Shown piece by piece: positions 1 to 15,000 of a DNA stretch of 64,000 nt. The position numbers were made by a program, and so were the translations under genes. Source of the stretch: Miscanthus floridulus (Eukaryota > Streptophyta > Magnoliopsida > Poales > Poaceae); NCBI RefSeq assembly GCF_019320115.1, contig NC_089582.1, forward strand, positions 116,752,637 through 116,816,636, read 5' to 3'. The notes beneath the pieces are model-generated. The model made no database searches, was not told the DNA's origin, and saw only the letters and a program-made list of their open reading frames with translations. The first letter of the stretch is position 1; each line of letters starts with the position of its first letter.

Positions 1-3000
1 TGAGATTCAAGAATTTATGACTAGTGTTTAATAAAACTTTCTCAAATGGGAAAATGAGCTATGTAACAATTGTAGATCTTGCTGAGATGATCAAACTTGG
101 TATTCAGAGTTTTTTCATCTAAGGTCATTTAGTGTCTCATTTGAGCAAGTTTGACCAAGTCAAATTTGGTCAAATGAAAAAACAACACTTTGACTCTAGT
201 ATTATGAACTCTAAATGACTTCAAATTGAAAAGTTTTGAATACCAAGTTTGTTAAACTCATCAGAATCTACAATTGCTGTTTTGGTCAACTTTTCATTTG
301 AAATAGTTTGGATGGTTCAAATTTGTGATTTTTAAATTTCGACGCCTACAAACTACTTTTCGGAACCCTAGATTGTCTCCAATTGAAACGTTTTGTATAC
401 CAAGTTTGTTCAGATCATCAAGATCTACAATCCTTATATAGGCCATTTTTTTATTTGAGAAATTTTGAACAAAATGTAGTTCAAATTTCACAAGTGTGTG
501 ACATAATTTTAGAAAGTCTATATGAGATTCAAGAATTTGTGACTAGTGTTTGATAAACATTTCTCAAATGGGAAAATGAGCTATGTAACAATTGTAGATC
601 TTGCTGAGATGATCAAACTTGGTATTCAGAGTTGTTTCATCTGAGGTCATTTAGTGTCTCATTTGAGCAAGTTTGACCAAGTCAAATTTGGTCAAATGAA
701 AAAACAACACTTTGACTCTAGTAGTATGAACTCTAAATGACTTCAAATTGAAACGTTTTGAATACCAAGTTTGTTCAACTCATCAAGATCTACAATTGTT
801 GTTTTCGTCAACTTTCCATTTGAGATAGTTTGGATGGTTCAAATTTGTGATTTTTAAATTTCGATGCCTACAAATTTATTTTCGGAACCCTAGATTGTCT
901 CAAATTGAAAAGTTTTGAATACCAAGTTTGTTCAGCTCATCAAGATCTACAATCCTTATATATGCCATTTTTTCATTTGAGAAAGTTTGAACAAAATGTA
1001 GTTCAAATTTCACAAGTGTGTGACATAGTTTTAGAAAGTCTATATGAGATTCAAGAATTTGTGACTAGTGTTTGATAAAACTTTCTCAAATGGGAAAATG
1101 AGCTATGTAACAATTGTAGATATTGCTAAGATGATCAAACTTGGTATTCAGAGTTTTTTCATCTGAGGTCATTTAGTGTCTCATTTGAGCAAGTTTGACC
1201 AAGTCAAATTTGGTCAAATGAAAAAAGAACACTTTGACTCTAGTATTATGAACTCCAAATGACTTCAAATTGAAAAGTTTTGAATACCAAGTTTGTTCAA
1301 CTCATCAAGATCTACAATTGTTGTTTTGGTCAACTTTCCATTTGAGATAGTTTGGATGGTTCAAATTTATGATTTTTAAATTTCGACGCCTACAAACTAG
1401 TTTTCGGAACCCTAGATTATCTCAAATTGAAAAGTTTTGAATACCAAGTTTGTTTAGATCATCAAGATCTACAATCCTTATATAGGCCATTTTTTCATTT
1501 GAGAAAGTTTGAACAAAATGTAGTTCAAATTTCAAATGTGTGTGACATAGTTTTAGAAAGTCTATATGAGATTCAAGAATTTGTGACTAGTGTTTCATAA
1601 AACTTTCTCAAATGGGAAAATGAGCTATGTAACAATTGTAGATCTTGCTGAGATGATCAAACTTGGCATTCAGAGTTTTTTCATCTGAGGTCATTTAGTG
1701 TCTCATTTGAGCAAGTTTGACCAAGTCAAATTTGGTCAAATGAAAAAATAATACTTTGACTCTAGTATTATGAACTCTAAATGACTTTAAATTGAAAAGT
1801 TTTGAATACCAAGTTTGTTCAACTCATCAAGATATACAAATGTTGTTTTGGTCAACTTTCCATTTGAGAAAGTTTGGACGGTTCAAATTTGTGATTTTTA
1901 AATTTCAACGCCTACAAACTAGTTTTCGAAACCCTAGATTGTCTCAAATTGAAAAGTTTTGAATACCAAGTTTGTTCAGCTCATCAATATCTACAATCCT
2001 TATATAGGCTATTTTTATATTTGAGAAAGTTTGAACAAAATGTAGTTCAAATTTCACAAGTGTGTGACATAATTTTAAAAAGTCTATATGAGATTCAAGA
2101 ATTTATGACTAGTGTTTAATAAAACTTTCTCAAATGGGAAAATGAGCTATGTAACAATTGTAGATCTTGCTGAGATGATCAAACTTGGTATTCAGAGTTT
2201 TTTCATCTAAGGTCATTTAGTGTCTCATTTGAGCAAGTTTGACCAAGTCAAATTTGGTCAAATAAAAAAACAACACTTTGACTCTAGTATTATGAACTCT
2301 AAATGACTTCAAATTAAAAAGTTTTGAATACCAAGTTTGTTAAACTCATCAGAATCTACAATTGCTGTTTTGGTCAACTTTTCATTTGAAATAGTTTGGA
2401 TGGTTCAAATTTGTGATTTTTAAATTTCGACGCCTACAAACTACTTTTCGGAACCCTAGATTGTCTCCAATTGAAACGTTTTGTATACCAAGTTTGTTCA
2501 GATCATCAAGATCTACAATCCTTATATAGGCCATTTTTTTATTTGAGAAATTTTGAACAAAATGTAGTTCAAATTTCACAAGTGTGTGACATAATTTTAG
2601 AAAGTCTATATGAGATTCAAGAATTTGTGACTAGTGTTTGATAAACATTTCTCAAATGGGAAAATGAGCTATGTAACAATTGTAGATCTTGCTGAGATGA
2701 TCAAACTTGGTATTCAGAGTTTTTTCATCTGAGGTCATTTAGTGTCTCATTTGAGCAAGTTTGACCAAGTCAAATTTGGTCAAATGAAAAAACAACACTT
2801 TGACTCTAGTAGTATGAACTCTAAATGACTTCAAATTGAAACGTTTTGAATACCAAGTTTGTTCAACTCATCAAGATCTACAATTGTTGTTTTCGTCAAC
2901 TTTCCATTTGAGATAGTTTGGATGGTTCAAATTTGTGATTTTTAAATTTCGACCCTACAAACTAGTTTTCGGAACCCTAGATTATCTCAAATTGAAAAGT

Positions 3001-6000
3001 TTTGAATACAAAATTTGTTTAGATCATCAAGATCTACAATCCTTATATAGGCCATTTTTTCATTTGAGAAAGTTTGAACAAAATGTAGTTCAAATTTCAA
3101 ATGTGTGTGACATAGTTTTAGAAAGTCTATATGAGATTCAAGAATTTATGACTAGTGTTTGATAAAACTTTCTCAAATGGGAAAATGAGCTATGTAACAA
3201 TTGTAGATCTTGCTGAGATGATCAAACTTGGCATTCAGAGTTTTTTCATCTGAGGTCATTTAGTGTCTCATTTGAGCAAGTTTGACCAAGTCAAATTTGG
3301 TCAAATGAAAAAATAATACTTTGACTCTTGTATTATGAACTCTAAATGACTTTAAATTGAAAAGTTTTGAATACCAAGTTTGTTCAACTCATCAAGATAT
3401 ACAATTGTTGTTTTGGTCAACTTTCCATTTGAGATAGTTTGGACGGTTCAAATTTGTGATTTTTAAATTTCAACGCCTACAAACTAGTTTTCGAAACCCT
3501 AGATTGTCTCAAATTGAAAAGTTTTGAATACCAAGTTTGTTCAGCTCATCAATATATACAATCCTTATATAGGCTATTTTTACATTTGAGAAAGTTTGAA
3601 CAAAATGTAGTTCAAATTTCACAAGTGTGTGGCATAGTTTTAGAAAGTCTATATGAGATTCAAGAATTTATGACTAGTGTTTAATAAAACTTTCTCAAAT
3701 GGGAAAATGAGCTATGTAACAATTGTAGATCTTGCTGAGATGATCAAACTTGGTATTCAGAGTTTTTTCATCTAAGGTCATTTAGTGTCTCATTTGAGCA
3801 AGTTTGACCAAGTCAAATTTGGTCAAATAAAAAAACAACACTTTGACTCTAGTATTATGAACTCTAAATGACTTCAAATTAAAAAGTTTTGAATACCAAG
3901 TTTGTTAAACTCATCAGAATCTACAATTGCTGTTTTGGTCAACTTTTCATTTGAAATAGTTTGGATGGTTCAAATTTGTGATTTTTAAATTTCGACGCCT
4001 ACAAACTACTTTTCGGAACCCTAGATTGTCTCCAATTGAAACGTTTTGTATACCAAGTTTGTTCAGATCATCAAGATCTACAATCCTTATATAGGCCATT
4101 TTTTTATTTGAGAAATTTTGAACAAAATGTAGTTCAAATTTCACAAGTGTGTGACATAATTTTAGAAAGTCTATATGAGATTCAAGAATTTGTGACTAGT
4201 GTTTGATAAACATTTCTCAAATGGGAAAATGAGCTATGTAACAATTGTAGATCTTGCTGAGATGATCAAACTTGGTATTCAGAGTTTTTTCATCTGAGGT
4301 CATTTAGTGTCTCATTTGAGCAAGTTTGACCAAGTCAAATTTGGTCAAATGAAAAAACAACACTTTGACTCTAGTAGTATGAACTCTAAATGACTTCAAA
4401 TTGAAACGTTTTGAATACCAAGTTTGTTCAACTCATCAAGATCTACAATTGTTGTTTTCGTCAACTTTCCATTTGAGATAGTTTGGATGGTTCAAATTTG
4501 TGATTTTTAAATTTCGATGCCTACAAATTTATTTTCGGAACCCTAGATTGTCTCAAATTGAAAAGTTTTGAATACCAAGTTTGTTCAGCTCATCAAGATC
4601 TACAATCCTTATATATGCCATTTTTTCATTTGAGAAAGTTTGAACAAAATGTAGTTCAAATTTCACAAGTGTGTGACATAGTTTTAGAAAGTCTATATGA
4701 GATTCAAGAATTTGTTACTAGTGTTTGATAAAAATTTCTCAAATAGGAAAATGAGCTATGTAACAATTGTAGATATTGCTAAGATGATCAAACTTGGTAT
4801 TCAGAGTTTTTTCATCTGAGGTCATTTAGTGTCTCATTTGAGCAAGTTTGACCAAGTCAAATTTGGTCAAATGAAAAAACAACACTTTGACTCTAGTATT
4901 ATGGACTCCAAATGACTTCAAATTGAAAAGTTTTGAATACCAAGTTTGTTCAACTCATCAAGATCTACAATTGTTGTTTTGGTCAACTTTCCATTTGAGA
5001 TAGTTTGGATGGTTCAAATTTGTGATTTTTAAATTTCGACGCCTACAAACTAGTTTTCGGAACCCTAGATTATCTCAAATTGAAAAGTTTTGAATACAAA
5101 GTTTGTTTAGATCATCAAGATCTACAATCCTTATATAGGCCATTTTTTCATTTGAGAAAGTTTGAACAAAATATAGTTCAAATTTCAAATGTGTGTGACA
5201 TAGTTTTAGAAAGTCTATATGAGATTCAAGAATTTATGACTAGTGTTTGATAAAACTTTCTCAAATGGGAAAATGAGCTATGTAACAATTGTAGATCTTG
5301 CTGAGATGATCAAACTTGGCATTCAGAGTTTTTTCATCTGAGGTCATTTAGTGTCTCATTTGAGCAAGTTTGACCAAGTCAAATTTGGTCAAATGAAAAA
5401 ATAATACTTTGACTCTTGTATTATGAACTCTAAATGACTTTAAATTGAAAAGTTTTGAATACCAAGTTTGTTTAACTCATCGAGATATACAATTGTTGTT
5501 TTGGTCAACTTTCCATTTGAGATAGTTTGGACGGTTCAAATTTGTGATTTTTAAATTTCAACGCCTACAAACTAGTTTTCGAAACCCTAGATTGTCTCAA
5601 ATTGAAAAGTTTTGAATACCAAGTTTGTTCAGCTCATCAATATATACAATCCTTATATAGGCTATTTTTACATTTGAGAAAGTTTGAACAAAATGTAGTT
5701 CAAATTTCACAAGTGTGTGGCATAGTTTTAGAAAGTCTATATGAGATTCAAGAATTTATGACTAGTGTTTAATAAAACTTTCTCAAATGGGAAAATGAGC
5801 TATGTAACAATTGTAGATCTTGCTGAGATGATCAAACTTGGTATTCAGAGTTTTTTCATCTAAGGTCATTTAGTGTCTCATTTGAGCAAGTTTGACCAAG
5901 TCAAATTTGGTCAAATGAAAAAACAACACTTTGACTCTAGTATTATGAACTCTAAATGACTTCAAATTGAAAAGTTTTGAATACCAAGTTTGTTAAACTC

Positions 6001-9000
6001 ATCAGAATCTACAATTGCTGTTTTGGTCAACTTTTCATTTGAAATAGTTTGGATGGTTCAAATTTGTGATTTTTAAATTTCGACGCCTACAAACTACTTT
6101 TCGGAACCCTAGATTGTCTCCAATTGAAACGTTTTGTATACCAAGTTTGTTCAGATCATCAAGATCTACAATCCTTATATAGGCCATTTTTTTATTTGAG
6201 AAATTTTGAACAAAATGTAGTTCAAATTTCACAAGTGTGTGACATAATTTTAGAAAGTCTATATGAGATTCAAGAATTTGTGACTAGTGTTTGATAAACA
6301 TTTCTCAAATGGGAAAATGAGCTATGTAACAATTGTAGATCTTGCTGAGATGATCAAACTTGGTATTCAGAGTTGTTTCATCTGAGGTCATTTAGTGTCT
6401 CATTTGAGCAAGTTTGACCAAGTCAAATTTGGTCAAATGAAAAAACAACACTTTGACTCTAGTAGTATGAACTCTAAATGACTTCAAATTGAAACGTTTT
6501 GAATACCAAGTTTGTTCAACTCATCAAGATCTACAATTGTTGTTTTCGTCAACTTTCCATTTGAGATAGTTTGGATGGTTCAAATTTGTGATTTTTAAAT
6601 TTCGACGCCTACAAACTAGTTTTCGGAACCCTAGATTATCTCAAATTGAAAAGTTTTGAATACAAAGTTTGTTTAGATCATCAAGATCTACAATCCTTAT
6701 ATAGGCCATTTTTTCATTTGAGAAAGTTTGAACAAAATGTAGTTCAAATTTCAAATGTGTGTGACATAGTTTTAGAAAGTCTATATGAGATTCAAGAATT
6801 TGTGACTAGTGTTTGATAAAACTTTCTCAAATGGGAAAATGAGCTATGTAACAATTGTAGATATTGCTAAGATGATCAAACTTGGTATTCAGAGTTTTTT
6901 CATCTGAGGTCATTTAGTGTCTCATTTGAGCAAGTTTGACCAAGTCAAATTTGGTCAAATGAAAAAAGAACACTTTGACTCTAGTATTATGAACTCCAAA
7001 TGACTTCAAATTGAAAAGTTTTGAATACCAAGTTTGTTCAACTCATCAAGATCTACAATTGTTGTTTTGGTCAACTTTCCATTTGAGATAGTTTGGATGG
7101 TTCAAATTTATGATTTTTAAATTTCGACGCCTACAAACTAGTTTTCGGAACCCTAGATTATCTCAAATTGAAAAGTTTTGAATACCAAGTTTGTTTAGAT
7201 CATCAAGATCTACAATCCTTATATAGGCCATTTTTTCATTTGAGAAAGTTTGAACAAAATGTAGTTCAAATTTCAAATGTGTGTGACATAGTTTTAGAAA
7301 GTCTATATGAGATTCAAGAATTTGTGACTAGTGTTTGATAAAACTTTCTCAAATGGGAAAATGAGCTATGTAACAATTGTAGATCTTGCTGAGATGATCA
7401 AACTTGGCATTCAGAGTTTTTTCATCTGAGGTCATTTAGTGTCTCATTTGAGCAAGTTTGACCAAGTCAAATTTGGTCAAATGAAAAAATAATACTTTGA
7501 CTCTAGTATTATGAACTCTAAATGACTTTAAATTGAAAAGTTTTGAATACCAAGTTTGTTCAACTCATCAAGATATACAAATGTTGTTTTGGTCAACTTT
7601 CCATTTGAGAAAGTTTGGACGGTTCAAATTTGTGATTTTTAAATTTCAACGCCTACAAACTAGTTTTCGAAACCCTAGATTGTCTCAAATTGAAAAGTTT
7701 TGAATACCAAGTTTGTTCAGCTCATCAATATCTACAATCCTTATATAGGCTATTTTTATATTTGAGAAAGTTTGAACAAAATGTAGTTTAAATTTCACAA
7801 GTGTGTGACATAATTTTAAAAAGTCTATATGAGATTCAAGAATTTATGACTAGTGTTTAATAAAACTTTCTCAAATGGGAAAATGAGCTATGTAACAATT
7901 GTAGATCTTGCTGAGATGATCAAACTTGGTATTCAGAGTTTTTTCATCTAAGGTCATTTAGTGTCTCATTTGAGCAAGTTTGACCAAGTCAAATTTGGTC
8001 AAATGAAAAAACAACACTTTGACTCTAGTATTATGAACTCTAAATGACTTCAAATTGAAAAGTTTTGAATACCAAGTTTGTTAAACTCATCAGAATCTAC
8101 AATTGCTGTTTTGGTCAACTTTTCATTTGAAATAGTTTGGATGGTTCAAATTTGTGATTTTTAAATTTCGACGCCTACAAACTACTTTTCGGAACCCTAG
8201 ATTGTCTCCAATTGAAACGTTTTGTATACCAAGTTTGTTCAGATCATCAAGATCTACAATCCTTATATAGGCCATTTTTTTATTTGAGAAATTTTGAACA
8301 AAATGTAGTTCAAATTTCACAAGTGTGTGACATAATTTTAGAAAGTCTATATGAGATTCAAGAATTTGTGACTAGTGTTTGATAAACATTTCTCAAATGG
8401 GAAAATGAGCTATGTAACAATTGTAGATCTTGCTGAGATGATCAAACTTGGTATTCAGAGTTGTTTCATCTGAGGTCATTTAGTGTCTCATTTGAGCAAG
8501 TTTGACCAAGTCAAATTTGGTCAAATGAAAAAACAACACTTTGACTCTAGTAGTATGAACTCTAAATGACTTCAAATTGAAACGTTTTGAATACCAAGTT
8601 TGTTCAACTCATCAAGATCTACAATTGTTGTTTTCGTCAACTTTCCATTTGAGATAGTTTGGATGGTTCAAATTTGTGATTTTTAAATTTCGACGCCTAC
8701 AAACTAGTTTTCGGAACCCTAGATTATCTCAAATTGAAAAGTTTTGAATACAAAGTTTGTTTAGATCATCAAGATCTACAATCCTTATATAGGCCATTTT
8801 TTCATTTGAGAAAGTTTGAACAAAATGTAGTTCAAATTTCAAATGTGTGTGACATAGTTTTAGAAAGTCTATATGAGATTCAAGAATTTATGACTAGTGT
8901 TTGATAAAACTTTCTCAAATGGGAAAATGAGCTATGTAACAATTGTAGATCTTGCTGAGATGATCAAACTTGGCATTCAGAGTTTTTTCATCTGAGGTCA

Positions 9001-12000
9001 TTTAGTGTCTCATTTGAGCAAGTTTGACCAAGTCAAATTTGGTCAAATGAAAAAATAATACTTTGACTCTTGTATTATGAACTCTAAATGACTTTAAATT
9101 GAAAAGTTTTGAATACCAAGTTTGTTCAACTCATCAAGATATACAATTGTTGTTTTGGTCAACTTTCCATTTGAGATAGTTTGGACGGTTCAAATTTGTG
9201 ATTTTTAAATTTCAACGCCTACAAACTAGTTTTCGAAACCCTAGATTGTCTCAAATTGAAAAGTTTTGAATACCAAGTTTGTTCAGCTCATCAATATCTA
9301 CAATCCTTATATAGGCTATTTTTATATTTGAGAAAGTTTGAACAAAATGTAGTTTAAATTTCACAAGTGTGTGACATAATTTTAAAAAGTCTATATGAGA
9401 TTCAAGAATTTATGACTAGTGTTTAATAAAACTTTCTCAAATGGGAAAATGAGCTATGTAACAATTGTAGATCTTGCTGAGATGATCAAACTTGGTATTC
9501 AGAGTTTTTTCATCTAAGGTCATTTAGTGTCTCATTTGAGCAAGTTTGACCAAGTCAAATTTGGTCAAATGAAAAAACAACACTTTGACTCTAGTATTAT
9601 GAACTCTAAATGACTTCAAATTGAAAAGTTTTGAATACCAAGTTTGTTAAACTCATCAGAATCTACAATTGCTGTTTTGGTCAACTTTTCATTTGAAATA
9701 GTTTGGATGGTTCAAATTTGTGATTTTTAAATTTCGACGCCTACAAACTACTTTTCGGAACCCTAGATTGTCTCCAATTGAAACGTTTTGTATACCAAGT
9801 TTGTTCAGATCATCAAGATCTACAATCCTTATATAGGCCATTTTTTTATTTGAGAAATTTTGAACAAAATGTAGTTCAAATTTCACAAGTGTGTGACATA
9901 ATTTTAGAAAGTCTATATGAGATTCAAGAATTTGTGACTAGTGTTTGATAAACATTTCTCAAATGGGAAAATGAGCTATGTAACAATTGTAGATCTTGCT
10001 GAGATGATCAAACTTGGTATTCAGAGTTGTTTCATCTGAGGTCATTTAGTGTCTCATTTGAGCAAGTTTGACCAAGTCAAATTTGGTCAAATGAAAAAAC
10101 AACACTTTGACTCTAGTAGTATGAACTCTAAATGACTTCAAATTGAAACGTTTTGAATACCAAGTTTGTTCAACTCATCAAGATCTACAATTGTTGTTTT
10201 CGTCAACTTTCCATTTGAGATAGTTTGGATGGTTCAAATTTGTGATTTTTAAATTTCGACGCCTACAAACTAGTTTTCGGAACCCTAGATTATCTCAAAT
10301 TGAAAAGTTTTGAATACAAAGTTTGTTTAGATCATCAAGATCTACAATCCTTATATAGGCCATTTTTTCATTTGAGAAAGTTTGAACAAAATGTAGTTCA
10401 AATTTCAAATGTGTGTGACATAGTTTTAGAAAGTCTATATGAGATTCAAGAATTTATGACTAGTGTTTGATAAAACTTTCTCAAATGGGAAAATGAGCTA
10501 TGTAACAATTGTAGATCTTGCTGAGATGATCAAACTTGGCATTCAGAGTTTTTTCATCTGAGGTCATTTAGTGTCTCATTTGAGCAAGTTTGACCAAGTC
10601 AAATTTGGTCAAATGAAAAAATAATACTTTGACTCTTGTATTATGAACTCTAAATGACTTTAAATTGAAAAGTTTTGAATACCAAGTTTGTTCAACTCAT
10701 CAAGATATACAATTGTTGTTTTGGTCAACTTTCCATTTGAGATAGTTTGGACGGTTCAAATTTGTGATTTTTAAATTTCAACGCCTACAAACTAGTTTTC
10801 GAAACCCTAGATTGTCTCAAATTGAAAAGTTTTGAATACCAAGTTTGTTCAGCTCATCAATATATACAATCCTTATATAGGCTATTTTTACATTTGAGAA
10901 AGTTTGAACAAAATGTAGTTCAAATTTCACAAGTGTGTGGCATAGTTTTAGAAAGTCTATATGAGATTCAAGAATTTATGACTAGTGTTTAATAAAACTT
11001 TCTCAAATGGGAAAATGAGCTATGTAACAATTGTAGATCTTGCTGAGATGATCAAACTTGGTATTCAGAGTTTTTTCATCTAAGGTCATTTAGTGTCTCA
11101 TTTGAGCAAGTTTGACCAAGTCAAATTTGGTCAAATAAAAAAACAACACTTTGACTCTAGTATTATGAACTCTAAATGACTTCAAATTAAAAAGTTTTGA
11201 ATACCAAGTTTGTTAAACTCATCAGAATCTACAATTGCTGTTTTGGTCAACTTTTCATTTGAAATAGTTTGGATGGTTCAAATTTGTGATTTTTAAATTT
11301 CGACGCCTACAAACTACTTTTCGGAACCCTAGATTGTCTCCAATTGAAACGTTTTGTATACCAAGTTTGTTCAGATCATCAAGATCTACAATCCTTATAT
11401 AGGCCATTTTTTTATTTGAGAAATTTTGAACAAAATGTAGTTCAAATTTCACAAGTGTGTGACATAATTTTAGAAAGTCTATATGAGATTCAAGAATTTG
11501 TGACTAGTGTTTGATAAACATTTCTCAAATGGGAAAATGAGCTATGTAACAATTGTAGATCTTGCTGAGATGATCAAACTTGGTATTCAGAGTTGTTTCA
11601 TCTGAGGTCATTTAGTGTCTCATTTGAGCAAGTTTGACCAAGTCAAATTTGGTCAAATGAAAAAACAACACTTTGACTCTAGTAGTATGAACTCTAAATG
11701 ACTTCAAATTGAAACGTTTTGAATACCAAGTTTGTTCAACTCATCAAGATCTACAATTGTTGTTTTCGTCAACTTTCCATTTGAGATAGTTTGGATGGTT
11801 CAAATTTGTGATTTTTAAATTTCGATGCCTACAAATTTATTTTCGGAACCCTAGATTGTCTCAAATTGAAAAGTTTTGAATACCAAGTTTGTTCAGCTCA
11901 TCAAGATCTACAATCCTTATATATGCCATTTTTTCATTTGAGAAAGTTTGAACAAAATGTAGTTCAAATTTCACAAGTGTGTGACATAGTTTTAGAAAGT

Positions 12001-15000
12001 CTATATGAGATTCAAGAATTTGTGACTAGTGTTTGATAAAACTTTCTCAAATGGGAAAATGAGCTATGTAACAATTGTAGATATTGCTAAGATGATCAAA
12101 CTTGGTATTCAGAGTTTTTTCATCTGAGGTCATTTAGTGTCTCATTTGAGCAAGTTTGACCAAGTCAAATTTGGTCAAATGAAAAAAGAACACTTTGACT
12201 CTAGTATTATGAACTCCAAATGACTTCAAATTGAAAAGTTTTGAATACCAAGTTTGTTCAACTCATCAAGATCTACAATTGTTGTTTTGGTCAACTTTCC
12301 ATTTGAGATAGTTTGGATGGTTCAAATTTATGATTTTTAAATTTCGACGCCTACAAACTAGTTTTCGGAACCCTAGATTATCTCAAATTGAAAAGTTTTG
12401 AATACCAAGTTTGTTTAGATCATCAAGATCTACAATCCTTATATAGGTCATTTTTTCATTTGAGAAAGTTTGAACAAAATGTAGTTCAAATTTCAAATGT
12501 GTGTGACATAGTTTTAGAAAGTCTATATGAGATTCAAGAATTTGTGACTAGTGTTTGATAAAACTTTCTCAAATGGGAAAATGAGCTATGTAACAATTGT
12601 AGATCTTGCTGAGATGATCAAACTTGGCATTCAGAGTTTTTTCATCTGAGGTCATTTAGTGTCTCATTTGAGCAAGTTTGACCAAGTCAAATTTGGTCAA
12701 ATGAAAAAATAATACTTTGACTCTAGTATTATGAACTCTAAATGACTTTAAATTGAAAAGTTTTGAATACCAAGTTTGTTCAACTCATCAAGATATACAA
12801 ATGTTGTTTTGGTCAACTTTCCATTTGAGAAAGTTTGGACGGTTCAAATTTGTGATTTTTAAATTTCAACGCCTACAAACTAGTTTTCGAAACCCTAGAT
12901 TGTCTCAAATTGAAAAGTTTTGAATACCAAGTTTGTTCAGCTCATCAATATCTACAATCCTTATATAGGCTATTTTTACATTTGAGAAAGTTTGAACAAA
13001 ATGTAGTTCAAATTTCACAAGTGTGTGACATAATTTTAAAAAGTCTATATGAGATTCAAGAATTTATGACTAGTGTTTAATAAAACTTTCTCAAATGGGA
13101 AAATGAGCTATGTAACAATTGTAGATCTTGCTGAGATGATCAAACTTGGTATTCAGAGTTTTTTCATCTAAGGTCATTTAGTGTCTCATTTGAGCAAGTT
13201 TGACCAAGTCAAATTTGGTCAAATGAAAAAACAACACTTTGACTCTAGTATTATGAACTCTAAATGACTTCAAATTGAAAAGTTTTGAATACCAAGTTTG
13301 TTAAACTCATCAGAATCTACAATTGCTGTTTTGGTCAACTTTTCATTTGAAATAGTTTGGATGGTTCAAATTTGTGATTTTTAAATTTCGACGCCTACAA
13401 ACTACTTTTCGGAACCCTAGATTGTCTCCAATTGAAAAGTTTTGAATACCAAGTTTGTTCAGCTCATCAAGATCTACAATCCTTATATAGGCCATTTTTT
13501 TATTTGAGAAAGTTTGAACAAAATGTAGTTCAAATTTCACAAGTGTGTGACATAATTTTAGAAAGTCTATATGAGATTCAAGAATTTGTGACTAGTGTTT
13601 GATAAACATTTCTCAAATGGGAAAATGAGCTATGTAACAATTGTAGATCTTGCTGAGATGATCAAACTTGGTATTCAGAGTTGTTTCATCTGAGGTCATT
13701 TAGTGTCTTATTTGAGCAAGTTTGACCAAGTCAAATTTGGTCAAATGAAAAAACAACACTTTGACTCTAGTAGTATGAACTCTAAATGACTTCAAATTGA
13801 AATGTTTTGAATACCAAGTTTGTTCAACTCATCAAGATCTACAATTGTTGTTTTCGTCAACTTTCCATTTGAGATAGTTTGGATGGTTCAAATTTGTGAT
13901 TTTTAAATTTCGATGCCTATAAATTTATTTTCGGAACCCTAGATTGTCTCAAATTGAAAAGTTTTGAATACCAAGTTTGTTCAGCTCATCAAGATCTACA
14001 ATCCTTATATATGCTATTTTTTCATTTGAGAAAGTTTGAACAAAATGTAGTTCAAATTTCACAAGTGTGTGACATAGTTTTAGAAAGTCTGTATGAGATT
14101 CAAGAATTTGTGACTAGTGTTTGATAAAACTTTCTCAAATGGGAAAATGAGCTATGTAACAATTGTAGATATTGCTAAGATGATCAAACTTGGTATTCAG
14201 AGTTTTTTCATCTGAGGTCATTTAGTGTCTCATTTGAGCAAGTTTGACCAAGTCAAATTTGGTCAAATGAAAAAACAACACTTTGACTCTAGTATTATGA
14301 ACTATAAATGACTTCAAATTGAAAAGTTTTGAATACCAAGTTTGTTCAACTCATCAAGATCTACAATTGTTGTTTTGGTCAACTTTCCATTTGAGATAGT
14401 TTGGATGGTTCAAATTTGTGATTTTTAAATTTTGACGCCTACAAACTAGTTTTCGGAACCCTAGATTATGTCAAATTGAAAAGTTTTGAATACCAAGTTT
14501 GTTTAGATCATCAAGATCTACAATACTTATATAAGCCATTTTTTCATTTGAGAAAGTTTGAACAAAATGTAGTTCAAATTTCAAAAGTGTGTGGCATAGT
14601 TTTAGAAAGTCTATATGAGATTCAAGAATTTGTGACTAGTGTTTGATAAAACTTTCTCAAATGGGAAAATGAGCTATGTAACAATTGTAGATCTTGCTGA
14701 GATGATCAAACTTGGTATTCAGAGTTTTTTCATCTGAGGTCATTTAGTGTCTCATTTGAGCAAGTTTGACCAAGTCAAATTTGGTCAAATGAAAAAACAA
14801 CACTTTGACTCTAGTATTATGAACTCTAAATGACTTAAAATTAAAAAGTTTTGAATACCAAGTTTGTTCAACTCATCAAGATCTACAATTGTTGTTTTGG
14901 TCAACTTTCCATTTGAGATAGTTTGTATGGTTCAAATTTGTGATTTTTAAATTCCAACGTCTACAAACTAGTTTTCGGAACCCTAGATTGTCTCAAATTG

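Noticed and set aside
2935..3162. 75-codon plus-strand open frame in the satellite
   Set aside because: It exists only because one monomer lacks a single base near 2953; other monomers do not keep it open.
294..13540. Eight identical or near-identical minus-strand 65-codon open frames
   Set aside because: They recur once per higher-order satellite unit, have no start context or recognised domain, and are identical because the repeat is homogenised.
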